A DNA stretch of 12,646 nucleotides from the NCBI GenBank assembly GCA_002787615.1, contig PCXJ01000089.1, positions 1 to 12,646 on the forward strand, in the 5' to 3' direction. A program made the translations under genes and the position numbers. The notes beneath the pieces were generated by a model. That model was not told the DNA's origin and searched no databases. It saw only the letters and a program-made list of their open reading frames with translations. Of this stretch, positions 1 to 6,407 are shown one piece after another. Every line of letters starts with the position of its first letter. The stretch's first letter is position 1. The stretch is from Alphaproteobacteria bacterium CG11_big_fil_rev_8_21_14_0_20_44_7. GTDB taxonomy: Bacteria; Pseudomonadota; Alphaproteobacteria; Rickettsiales; 21-14-0-20-44-7.

Positions 1-146
1 AGCGTATTATATTCAGAAGGGTCGATTACATGCAGCATTTCAACCTTAAAATTCAACGATTCCGCTTCCTTTAGTGCATAACGCAGCGCCACGCGGGAAT
101 GTTGCGAATCATCTGTGCAAACCAATAATTTTGATTTCTTTGGCAT
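1..146 (-). CDS. Universal stress protein (UspA family), N-terminal part only
   Basis: Only the first 48 codons are inside the window; the gene continues past position 1. It starts at an ATG at 146 and reads MPKKSKLLVCTDDS, then an ALRYALKEAE helix, then VEMLHVIDPSE. The first beta strand ending in a D-D-S turn, followed by an amphipathic helix and a second strand of the LLHVI(E/D)P type, is the N-terminal pattern of UspA-domain proteins. The ALRYA... LHVI-P form resembles the single-domain USPs common in alphaproteobacteria (known of the family, roughly 150 residues). These are cytoplasmic, often ATP-binding, proteins linked to stress survival; no specific role can be assigned here. It lies downstream of ispDF on the same strand with about 95 bases between, so it could share a transcript or have its own promoter. 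The ATP-binding GxxG region would lie outside the window. Confidence 0.75.
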   Translation of the reverse strand, partial: MPKKSKLLVCTDDSQHSRVALRYALKEAESLNFKVEMLHVIDPSEYNT

Positions 147-241
147 AATTTATTTAAGCTCAAGCGCCGCATGGCTTAGCGGGCGCAATGCCCTTGCCTC
201 GCTACACTCGGAATACTCCCTCTTGTAATACTAACTTCTTC

Positions 242-1330
242 TTAGCTCAAAATCGCTATGGTTGCAATAGCTTGTGCAGCAATGCCTTCCTCACGCCCCG
301 CAAAGCCCAGCCCCTCTGTGGTTGTCGCTTTTATATTCACCTGATTTTCGGCAATTTGCAGGATTTTGGCTATATTTGCCCGCATCGCATCTTTATGCGG
401 CAAAATTTTGGGTTTCTCGCAGATAATCGTCAGGTCAATATTGTTGATTTTTGCAGCCATATCCGCAACCAAACCAGCCGCATGCTGCAAAAACACAGAA
501 GAATCGGCATTTTTCCATTTCGCTTCCGTTGGCGGGAAATGTTCGCCGATATCACCAGCGCCAATTGCTCCCAAAATCGCATCGGTAATTGCGTGCATCG
601 CCACATCAGCATCGGAATGACCTTTTAGCGCGTGCGTATGCGGGATTTTCACCCCACAAAGCGTGATATGCGTTCCGGTTTCAAATGCATGGACATCGTA
701 GCCCATTCCAACCCTAATATCCGCCATATTTAAATCTCCCTGAATTGTCACTTTCTTATTACTCACGTCACCCTCGACCATAAAAATCTCCATTCCTGCC
801 GCTTCCGCAATTTGGGCATCATCTGTGTAGATTGCCTTTGCCGCCCCATGCGCTGCCAATATTTTTGTATATTTGAAAGCTTGCGGAGTTTGCACGAATT
901 TCAGATTATCGCGGTCAATCGCCCTGCCCTCATATCTCGCAGAATCAGTGGACGAAATCACCGGAATGACCGCTTCATGCTCCTTCAAACCTGCCAGCAC
1001 ATTATCAATAATTTTGGCAGTTACAAACGGACGCGCAGCATCATGGATTAGCACATTATCGCATTCCAGCCCTTGCAACCCCAAACGGACGGAATCTTGC
1101 CGCTCCTCGCCGCCGAATACGTAATCTACATTCAAACCCAGCATTTTATATAACTCCTCATGCTCCTTGCAAATCACCACACGCACCGCATCAATTTGCG
1201 GATGAGCCAAAAAAACCTCAACCGAATGCAGCAAAATCGGCTTAGCATTCAGCAACTCATATTGCTTCGGAACTTGCCCTCCAAACCGCTTTCCCTTGCC
1301 TGCGGCGACTATTAATGCTAGATTTTTCAC
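242..1330 (-). CDS. ispDF: Bifunctional IspD/IspF enzyme of the MEP isoprenoid pathway
   Basis: This fused enzyme makes CDP-methylerythritol from MEP and CTP (IspD part) and later cyclises CDP-ME 2-phosphate to MEcPP (IspF part), in the cytoplasm on the route to IPP/DMAPP. From the chosen start the IspD domain covers residues 1 to about 204. It has the CTP-binding loop ALIVAAGKGKRFGG (residues 5-18), PKQY (21-24) and HDAARPF (96-102). IspF begins at about 206, with GYDVHAF giving metal ligands D212 and H214, HSDADVAMH giving H238 and H246, and the closing ATTTEGLGF motif. I chose a GTG start at 1330 (362 aa). The frame stays open to an ATG at 1444, but that adds 38 residues without similarity to IspD and runs through the divergent antitoxin gene. 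No strong ribosome binding site is seen before the GTG, and the leader may be very short. Fusions of about 370-400 residues are normal in alphaproteobacteria. Confidence 0.95.
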   Translation of the reverse strand: MKNLALIVAAGKGKRFGGQVPKQYELLNAKPILLHSVEVFLAHPQIDAVRVVICKEHEELYKMLGLNVDYVFGGEERQDSVRLGLQGLECDNVLIHDAARPFVTAKIIDNVLAGLKEHEAVIPVISSTDSARYEGRAIDRDNLKFVQTPQAFKYTKILAAHGAAKAIYTDDAQIAEAAGMEIFMVEGDVSNKKVTIQGDLNMADIRVGMGYDVHAFETGTHITLCGVKIPHTHALKGHSDADVAMHAITDAILGAIGAGDIGEHFPPTEAKWKNADSSVFLQHAAGLVADMAAKINNIDLTIICEKPKILPHKDAMRANIAKILQIAENQVNIKATTTEGLGFAGREEGIAAQAIATIAILS

Positions 1331-1354
1331 AAAAGCTGTGATACTATATTTGCT
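1331..1354. promoter_or_regulatory. 24-base divergent start region between ispDF and the antitoxin gene
   Basis: Only 24 bases separate the GTG of ispDF and the ATG of the antitoxin gene, so any promoter here must overlap coding sequence. On the minus strand TATAGT (1348 to 1343) is a fair -10 box and would place a transcript start about six bases before the ispDF GTG. A weak TTGTTT at 1370-1365 lies 16 bases upstream of it. On the plus strand TATATT (1345-1350) is -10-like but has no good -35. The assignment is an inference from box similarity only. Confidence 0.3.
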
Positions 1355-1564
1355 ATGATTTTGCAAACAAACATAGATGATAAAATTTACCAATCTCTTC
1401 TGAAGAATTATTCGGAGGACAATATTGGCGTTGTTATTAATCAAATATTAGCCGAACATCTCGAAGATAACGAGGATACAAAACTTGCAGATTCAAGATT
1501 CCATGAAGCCACTCTCAGCATTGGTGAAGTCAAGAAAGGGTTGAATCTTGACGTGGAAAATTGA
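1355..1564 (+). CDS. Putative type II antitoxin (RelB-like) of a RelE-type pair
   Basis: A 69-residue acidic protein placed directly upstream of, and overlapping by 17 bases, a RelE-family toxin gene. Its role as antitoxin is inferred mainly from this arrangement. The N-terminal part (QTNIDDKIYQSLL... VINQILAEHL) could form a strand-helix-helix DNA-binding fold of the ribbon-helix-helix kind. The C-terminal part (HEATLSIGEVKKGL) resembles the toxin-wrapping tail of RelB/Phd-type antitoxins. If so, it would neutralise the toxin and repress its own operon. No Shine-Dalgarno is seen before the ATG, so translation may be leaderless or weak. Hand counting over 1381-1800 gives about 34% G+C, against about 50-58% in sampled lines of ispDF and dusB, so the pair looks acquired. 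I do not recognise a closely matching named antitoxin family. Confidence 0.7.
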   Translation: MILQTNIDDKIYQSLLKNYSEDNIGVVINQILAEHLEDNEDTKLADSRFHEATLSIGEVKKGLNLDVEN

Positions 1565-1829
1565 ATTCAAAAAATCTGCCTATAAGGAATTGCAAAAATT
1601 ATCAGGTGATGCACAGATTAGGATTATAGCCTTCCTTGAGAATGACCTTGCATCAACTAAAAAGCCTGATGATTTAGGCAAAAAGCTTAAAGGTAAATTT
1701 TCGGATTATTATAGGTTTAGGGTCGGCAAATATCGAATTATAACTCAAATAGAGAATAATATTATGATAATTACCGTTATAAGTGTTGGCAAACGCGAAG
1801 ATGTATATAAAAAGATGGGTTATAAATGA
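1548..1829 (+). CDS. RelE/ParE-superfamily toxin
   Basis: A 93-residue basic protein of the RelE fold. RelE toxins enter the ribosomal A site and cut mRNA. The start is a TTG at 1548, preceded by AAGAAAGGG (1532-1540) at a good distance and giving the typical family opening M-T-W-K-I-E-F. Conserved parts are the helix KSAYKELQKL (9-18), LKGKFSDYYRFRVGKYRII (47-65) and ISVGKREDVY (78-87). By comparison with E. coli RelE, R63, R83 and Y87 sit where R61, R81 and Y87 act in mRNA cleavage, and lysines at 46, 48 and 50 are in the basic patch, so the toxin looks intact. The gene overlaps the antitoxin by 17 bases and ends in AAATGA, which overlaps the dusB start by four bases. This suggests all three genes are translated from one message. 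ParE-like gyrase poisoning is less likely, because the catalytic RelE residues are present. Confidence 0.87.
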   Translation: MTWKIEFKKSAYKELQKLSGDAQIRIIAFLENDLASTKKPDDLGKKLKGKFSDYYRFRVGKYRIITQIENNIMIITVISVGKREDVYKKMGYK

Positions 1830-2830
1830 CCATTAAAATAGGAAATATTGAGCTAAAAGACAATGTATTCTTAGCCCCCATGTCGGGGGTAAGCGATGCG
1901 CCGTTCCGCAAACTCGTCAATAATTATGGCGCAGGGCTAGTGGTGAGCGAGATGATTGCCAGCCGCGCCATGATTCTGGAAACGCGGCAATCTCTGGCAA
2001 AATTACGCAAGGCTGATAATCAGGAGATTTCGGTTGTTCAACTTGCCGGATGCGAGCCTGATGTTATGGCAGAAGCCGCGAAAATGAATGAAGATTTGGG
2101 CGCAGACATTATTGATATCAATTTCGGCTGTCCGGTGAAAAAAGTGATAAACGGTGATGCGGGGAGCGCATTAATGCGCCAAGTTCCGCTTGCCACAAAA
2201 ATTCTCGAAGCTACGGTCAAGGCGGTCAACATCCCTGTAACTCTCAAAATGAGAATGGGCTGGGATAATAGCTCGCTCAACGCGCCCGAAATGGCACGAA
2301 TTGCCGAAGATGTCGGCATCCAGATGCTAACCGTCCATGGCCGCACACGCTGCCAGATGTATAAAGGCAACGCCGATTGGAAGTTCATCAAAAACGTCAA
2401 AGAAGCTGTTAAACTCCCCGTAATTGCCAATGGCGATATTGTGGATTTTGCATCCGCCGAGCGCGCAATGGCAGAAAGCGGTGCAGATGGCATTATGATT
2501 GGGCGCGGCACATATGGCAAACCATGGTTTGTAAAACAAGTTATCGAGCATCTAAAAGGCAATGATTTTGCCGCACCTTCACTCGCCCAGCAAAAGGAAA
2601 TCATCCTGCGCCATTATGAGGAAATGCTGGAATTATATGGTACAACAACCGGAATTCGCATGGCACGCAAACATATTGGCTGGTATACGGCAGGCTTGCA
2701 CTCATCTTCAGCTTTCCGCAATGAATTCAACCGAATTAGCGACCCACAAATGGCAAAAACCGCAATTTCCGATTTTTATGAGCTGATATTAAACTCCGGC
2801 GAGCAAACAATCTTGCATCAAGCAGCATAA
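1826..2830 (+). CDS. dusB: tRNA-dihydrouridine synthase, DusB/NifR3 type
   Basis: An FMN enzyme that reduces particular uridines in the tRNA D-loop to dihydrouridine using NAD(P)H. The 334-residue protein shows the full family series. FLAPMSGVSDAPFR (15-28) is the FMN-binding first strand, VQLAGCEP (71-78) follows, and DINFGCPVKKV (97-107) holds the catalytic cysteine C102. VTLKMRMGWD, LTVHGRTR, VIANGDI and GIMIGRG complete the barrel and phosphate-binding loops, and a helical C-terminal tRNA-binding part follows. Length is normal. In alphaproteobacteria a dus gene of this class (nifR3) is often next to and divergent from ispDF and followed by ntrBC. Here the ispDF neighbour is kept, but a toxin-antitoxin pair lies between them and ntrBC is missing downstream. 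The ATG overlaps the toxin stop (ATGA), pointing to translational coupling. Family is certain; which uridine is modified is inferred from similarity. Confidence 0.95.
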   Translation: MTIKIGNIELKDNVFLAPMSGVSDAPFRKLVNNYGAGLVVSEMIASRAMILETRQSLAKLRKADNQEISVVQLAGCEPDVMAEAAKMNEDLGADIIDINFGCPVKKVINGDAGSALMRQVPLATKILEATVKAVNIPVTLKMRMGWDNSSLNAPEMARIAEDVGIQMLTVHGRTRCQMYKGNADWKFIKNVKEAVKLPVIANGDIVDFASAERAMAESGADGIMIGRGTYGKPWFVKQVIEHLKGNDFAAPSLAQQKEIILRHYEEMLELYGTTTGIRMARKHIGWYTAGLHSSSAFRNEFNRISDPQMAKTAISDFYELILNSGEQTILHQAA

Positions 2831-2847
2831 TAAGCTAGCTTGGCGAC

Positions 2848-3951
2848 ATGCAATTATCCCGCTATTTATTATTATTTTTTACCGTTTTGATGCTTTCAGC
2901 CCTGCCTGCAAAAGCCGCCGAAATATATGAAGTGGTTGGAATTAAGGTTGAGCAAGAAGGCGAAGATGCCGAAACTGCGAAAAATCTCGCGGTTGCAGAT
3001 GGCGAAAAACAAGCCTTTGATGAGCTGGTAAAAAGATTCACCGATTACGGCTATATTGATAATGCCCCAAAAGCAAGCGCGGCGCAAATCAGCAACTCCG
3101 TCCGCCAAATGCAAATTACCGATGAAATCGCTACTAGCAAAAAATATAAAGCCAAGCTGGATTTCACTTTTGACTCGGTAAAAATCTCAAAATTATTGAA
3201 TCTCAAATTGGTAGCAGGCCAGCCGGTGCGCGACAAATTCCTGCTTATCCCCATAAGTTCCGGCACAGAAGGCCTATCCGTTTGGAAAAGCCTTTGGTTT
3301 GAAGTTTGGAATAGCTATCGCCGCGATAATATCATCATTCCGGTTGGTGATTTAGATGATATCAGAGCATTGAAAATCAGTGATTTAGAAGCCGGAATTT
3401 ATACCGGACTTGATGAATTATCCCGCCGCTACAAATCCCCGATTATCCTGCTTGTTGAAGCCTCTTATGTGAATAGCCTCAATGAATTATCCGTAAAAGT
3501 TGAAAAGCTTGTCGGCCAAAATAAGGAAATCTATGAGTTCAAATATCCCGGTGGATTTGGCGTTGGCATGGCAGAATTATACATCACCGCAGCAAATGAT
3601 ATATCCTTCAAAATCGAGAAAAAGCAGCTCACCCGCGAGAATGCAAAAAACATCACCCGCGATACTGAATTTGTCCGCAATTTTGACCACGGCGCAAGCA
3701 GTAAAGGCGGCAAAATTGAAGCTACTATTGAAGTTAGCAATCTTGCCGAATGGAGCAGGATTAGAAGGAAAATCATAAATTCAACACTTGTTGAAGAGCT
3801 TACAGTGAAAAACTTTCAGGCAGGTTATGCCATCGTCAACCTCAAATATAGCGGAACTCCGGAACAGCTCGCCGCCTCTTTTGAGGAAAAAGGGCTAATC
3901 TTGCTGAGCGACGGAACTAATTGGAAAATAGAGGATGCTCAAGATGAATAG
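2848..3951 (+). CDS. Exported DUF2066 family protein
   Basis: A 367-residue protein with a clear signal peptide: a basic start MQLSR, a hydrophobic run to about residue 20, and a likely cleavage after A-K-A near residue 24. The mature N-terminus reads IYEVVGIKVEQEGEDAETAKNLA..., with a following EKQAFDELVKRF segment. This is the pattern of DUF2066 proteins, whose biochemical function is not known. Later parts include a QPVRDKFLLIP strand region and a C-terminal domain of alternating strands and helices (about 290-350). No catalytic motif stands out. The neighbour downstream is an AI-2E family transporter, then hda; this three-gene order recurs in proteobacteria (known context), which supports the family call. 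The protein should act in the periplasm or attached to the inner membrane. Its end overlaps the next gene by 8 to 17 bases depending on that gene's start. Confidence 0.8.
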   Translation: MQLSRYLLLFFTVLMLSALPAKAAEIYEVVGIKVEQEGEDAETAKNLAVADGEKQAFDELVKRFTDYGYIDNAPKASAAQISNSVRQMQITDEIATSKKYKAKLDFTFDSVKISKLLNLKLVAGQPVRDKFLLIPISSGTEGLSVWKSLWFEVWNSYRRDNIIIPVGDLDDIRALKISDLEAGIYTGLDELSRRYKSPIILLVEASYVNSLNELSVKVEKLVGQNKEIYEFKYPGGFGVGMAELYITAANDISFKIEKKQLTRENAKNITRDTEFVRNFDHGASSKGGKIEATIEVSNLAEWSRIRRKIINSTLVEELTVKNFQAGYAIVNLKYSGTPEQLAASFEEKGLILLSDGTNWKIEDAQDE

Positions 3952-5047
3952 AAAGCTGATATTCTGGTCAATTGTTATAATCCTGATTTGCACGTTTTTC
4001 TATTCCGTGCGCGACATCTTATTCCCGTTTGTTACCGGACTTCTTATCGCATATTTATTTGACCCAGTTGCCGACAAAATGGAGGAAAAGAAAATCCCGC
4101 GAGGCGCGGCTGCCGGAATCATCGTTCTTGGCTTCTTCGCCATACTCATCGCCTTCCTAATCTTCTTCGGCCCTATCCTGTTTGAACAGCTTGAAAGCTT
4201 GGTGAAAAAAGTTCCGGATTATATGACGCGCTTTAAAACCGAGATTATGCCCTATATCAAACAAAAGGTTGCACAAATTGATCCGGAATTGCTGGAGAAA
4301 GCACAGGCAAAAGCCGAAAATAACGGCGACCAATTTGCCGAATGGCTCAGCAAGTTCATGGGTAGCTTGCTGCAATCTTGGCTCTGGCTGTTCAATATTA
4401 TTTCGCTGTTGGCCATCACCCCGTTTGTGGCATTTTATATCCTGCGTGATTGGGATAAATTCATCGCAAAAATTGATAGCTTACTCCCGCGTGAATATGC
4501 GCAAAAAATTCGTACACAAGCGAAGAAAATTGATGATACAATTTCGGCATTCCTTCGCGGGCAGTTGAATGTCTGCCTGATTCTCGGCGTATTTTACAGT
4601 ATCGCACTCACCATCGCCGGATTGAATTACGGATTGCTTATCGGATTCATTTCCGGAATGCTCTGCTTCATCCCTTATGTCGGAACATTTGTCGGCGTTA
4701 TCATCGGTATTTCAGTAGCCTATTTCCAATATGGGCCGGAAGACTTGCATCATATCGCCATTATCGCCGGAATCTATGGATTCGGACAAATTGCCGAAGG
4801 AAATTTCTTAACCCCAAAAATTGTTGGTGATAAGGTTGGAGTTCACCCCGCATGGCTAATATTCGGGATGCTGGCAGGTGGCACATTGCTAGGATTTATC
4901 GGGATATTAATCGCCGTTCCACTCACCGCTGCAATCGGGGTTTTGGTAAAATTTGTTATAGATGAATATGAAAATAGCGGTTTTTATAAGAAAAATGCCA
5001 CGCCAAAAAGTAAATCGAAAAGCAAGTCCAAAAAGGCCAAATCCTAA
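3944..5047 (+). CDS. AI-2E family transporter (PerM/YdgG-like membrane protein)
   Basis: An inner-membrane protein of about 367 residues. Hydrophobic segments lie near residues 5-40 (two close together), 55-80, 145-170, 205-265 (several), and in the C-terminal third, broken by a charged, largely helical stretch at about 80-145. Family landmarks are FLRGQL, FIPYVGTFVGV, and the region around NFLTPKIVGDKVGVHP with GILIAVPLTAAIG. Members move varied small solutes or ions, and the substrate here is unknown; the AI-2 name comes from one E. coli member. The start at 3944 has GAGG at 3931-3934, nine bases upstream. An ATG at 3935 (three residues longer) is possible but sits right against that GAGG. 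The last 15 residues are a lysine/serine repeat (K-S-K-S-K-S-K-S) with proline, a flexible basic cytoplasmic tail. It lies between DUF2066 and hda as in other proteobacteria. Confidence 0.9.
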   Translation: MNRKLIFWSIVIILICTFFYSVRDILFPFVTGLLIAYLFDPVADKMEEKKIPRGAAAGIIVLGFFAILIAFLIFFGPILFEQLESLVKKVPDYMTRFKTEIMPYIKQKVAQIDPELLEKAQAKAENNGDQFAEWLSKFMGSLLQSWLWLFNIISLLAITPFVAFYILRDWDKFIAKIDSLLPREYAQKIRTQAKKIDDTISAFLRGQLNVCLILGVFYSIALTIAGLNYGLLIGFISGMLCFIPYVGTFVGVIIGISVAYFQYGPEDLHHIAIIAGIYGFGQIAEGNFLTPKIVGDKVGVHPAWLIFGMLAGGTLLGFIGILIAVPLTAAIGVLVKFVIDEYENSGFYKKNATPKSKSKSKSKKAKS

Positions 5048-5067
5048 AGCATAAAAAAGCATAAATT

Positions 5068-5673
5068 ATGACACAGGCATTTTTTGATTTCCAGCATAGC
5101 GAGCTAGATTATAAAGACGATAACTTCCTTGTTAGCGGCTCAAACCGCGAAGCTTATGAGTTCATCAATTCATTCCCATGGCAGTTTTATGCTGCAAATA
5201 TATGCGGTGAAAAATCCTGCGGAAAAAGCCATCTAGCCAAAATCGCAACTGAAATTGCCGATAAAAACAGCGATAAAGACTTGCTGATTATTGAGGACTT
5301 ATCCGAGCAAGCAAATGAGGAAGAATTATTCCACATCCTCAATTCGCAAAAAGAGCATGGCAATTTTGTGTTGATTACTTCCCCGCAACCGATTAGCCGC
5401 ATAAAATTCAAATTACCTGATTTGAAGTCACGCATTGCGGCAATTCCGTCAATAGAAATCAACCCGCCGGAAGATGAGCTTTTCTATATGCTGCTCGCTC
5501 GGAAATTCTTTGCCCGCCAGCTTCGGGTGAGTGATGAAGTGGTGAATTATCTCATGAATCGGCTGGAAAGAAGCTATCTCGCAATTGATGAAGCCATTGT
5601 AAAGCTGGATAAATTATCCTTGCAGGAAAAGCGCAATATCACCATCCCACTTGTTAAAAAAGCTATGGATTGA
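5068..5673 (+). CDS. hda: DnaA-related replication regulator Hda (HdaA)
   Basis: A 201-residue AAA+ protein resembling the ATPase domain of DnaA without its C-terminal DNA-binding domain, which is the Hda layout. Hda bound to the DNA polymerase sliding clamp stimulates ATP hydrolysis by DnaA and so prevents over-initiation. Visible motifs are Walker A G-E-K-S-C-G-K-S (47-54), Walker B LLIIED (72-77), the sensor I region LITSPQP (102-108), and LPDLKSRIAA (116-125) with R122 as the candidate arginine finger. The sequence Q-A-F-F-D-F at residues 3-8 is placed where Hda proteins carry the clamp-binding motif and plausibly serves that purpose. The Walker A loop has cysteine where glycine or serine is common, but the essential lysine and serine are kept. 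Length is slightly below the usual 220-250. The following gene begins at or just after the stop codon. Confidence 0.88.
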   Translation: MTQAFFDFQHSELDYKDDNFLVSGSNREAYEFINSFPWQFYAANICGEKSCGKSHLAKIATEIADKNSDKDLLIIEDLSEQANEEELFHILNSQKEHGNFVLITSPQPISRIKFKLPDLKSRIAAIPSIEINPPEDELFYMLLARKFFARQLRVSDEVVNYLMNRLERSYLAIDEAIVKLDKLSLQEKRNITIPLVKKAMD

Positions 5674-5675
5674 TA

Positions 5676-6383
5676 GTGGCAGAATTCAGCGAAAATGCCA
5701 AGGATTTGCAGCTCAAAAACAAGGATAAATTCCTCGCCGCTCTGCATTCCAGAAAGACAGTTTTTGAACCGAGCATCGCCATTTTATTACTTGAGGAGGA
5801 AATAAAATCAATCCCCGAAACCGTTAGCGAGCCTATGATTGGCAAGATTAAGCTGCAATGGTGGCGTGAGGTTGTGCAGGAAATTCTGCAAAATAAGCCG
5901 CCGCGCCCGCATCCGATTCTTCTCGCCCTCAAAGATTTTAATGTGAATTATAGCTTATTGCTAGAAGCTATTGATTATTATGACAAAGTTCTAGATGGCT
6001 GGCAGCCCAAAAGCTTTACCGAAATTGAAGAATTTGTTGAGAAAACTAATAATAATTTTTTCAAGATGATTTACGCTCTACATGAGAAGGAATATGACAG
6101 CAATCTTGCCACCGCCTATGGCTTGGTGAATATCGCCAAAAATCTCGCCAAAAACTCCAAAAGCCACGAAAATTTTGCCACCGAGCCGCAAAAAATGCTG
6201 GAGATGCTTTGCAATAAGGCGGATTCCCTACTTCCCGCACAAAATTCAGCATTCCGCATTATCTGCAAATATTACCTCACAAAATTCGCCAAAGCCGCGT
6301 ACAACCCCGAAAAAATCAGCATTTCTGCAAGAAATCCACGCCTCATAGCCAAGCTGATGTTCAGCAAAGTTGATATTATTTAA
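5676..6383 (+). CDS. Squalene/phytoene synthase family protein, NDUFAF6-like
   Basis: About 235 residues of the isoprenoid-synthase fold. The strongest landmark is SEPMIGKIKLQWWREVVQEI (51-70), the form seen in alphaproteobacterial family members and in the mitochondrial complex I assembly factor NDUFAF6. A further conserved stretch is LLLEAIDYYDKVLDG followed by FTEIEEFVEKTNNNFFKMIY. The first aspartate-rich DxxxD motif of true squalene and phytoene synthases is not seen: the matching N-terminal helix reads AILLLEEEI. The second region has only a partial D-rich pattern (DYYDKVLD). A catalytic prenyl-transferase role is therefore doubtful, and a non-enzymatic or altered role is more likely (inference). 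A GTG at 5676 with GGA six bases upstream is chosen; a TTG at 5670, overlapping the hda stop, is the alternative. The C-terminal half is less conserved and lysine/asparagine-rich. It probably shares the operon with hda. Confidence 0.75.
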   Translation: MAEFSENAKDLQLKNKDKFLAALHSRKTVFEPSIAILLLEEEIKSIPETVSEPMIGKIKLQWWREVVQEILQNKPPRPHPILLALKDFNVNYSLLLEAIDYYDKVLDGWQPKSFTEIEEFVEKTNNNFFKMIYALHEKEYDSNLATAYGLVNIAKNLAKNSKSHENFATEPQKMLEMLCNKADSLLPAQNSAFRIICKYYLTKFAKAAYNPEKISISARNPRLIAKLMFSKVDII

Positions 6384-6407
6384 AAAAGCACGTATTTTGG
6401 AAGAATT

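Noticed and set aside
147..241. RNA gene or terminator between the usp and ispDF genes
   Set aside because: Only a 4-base stem (GGGC-GCAAT-GCCC at 181-193) is seen, with no T-run and no tRNA-like fold.
188..628. Open frame of 146 codons on the plus strand
   Set aside because: It runs antisense to the IspF domain of ispDF, has a Cys/Arg/His-rich composition typical of shadow frames, and shows no known motif.
1331..1444. N-terminal extension of IspDF by 38 residues from an ATG at 1444
   Set aside because: The added part has no IspD similarity and overlaps the divergent antitoxin gene; the conserved first strand begins right after the GTG at 1330.
2038..2604. Minus-strand open frame of 188 codons
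   Set aside because: It lies wholly antisense to dusB, whose motifs fully account for the region.
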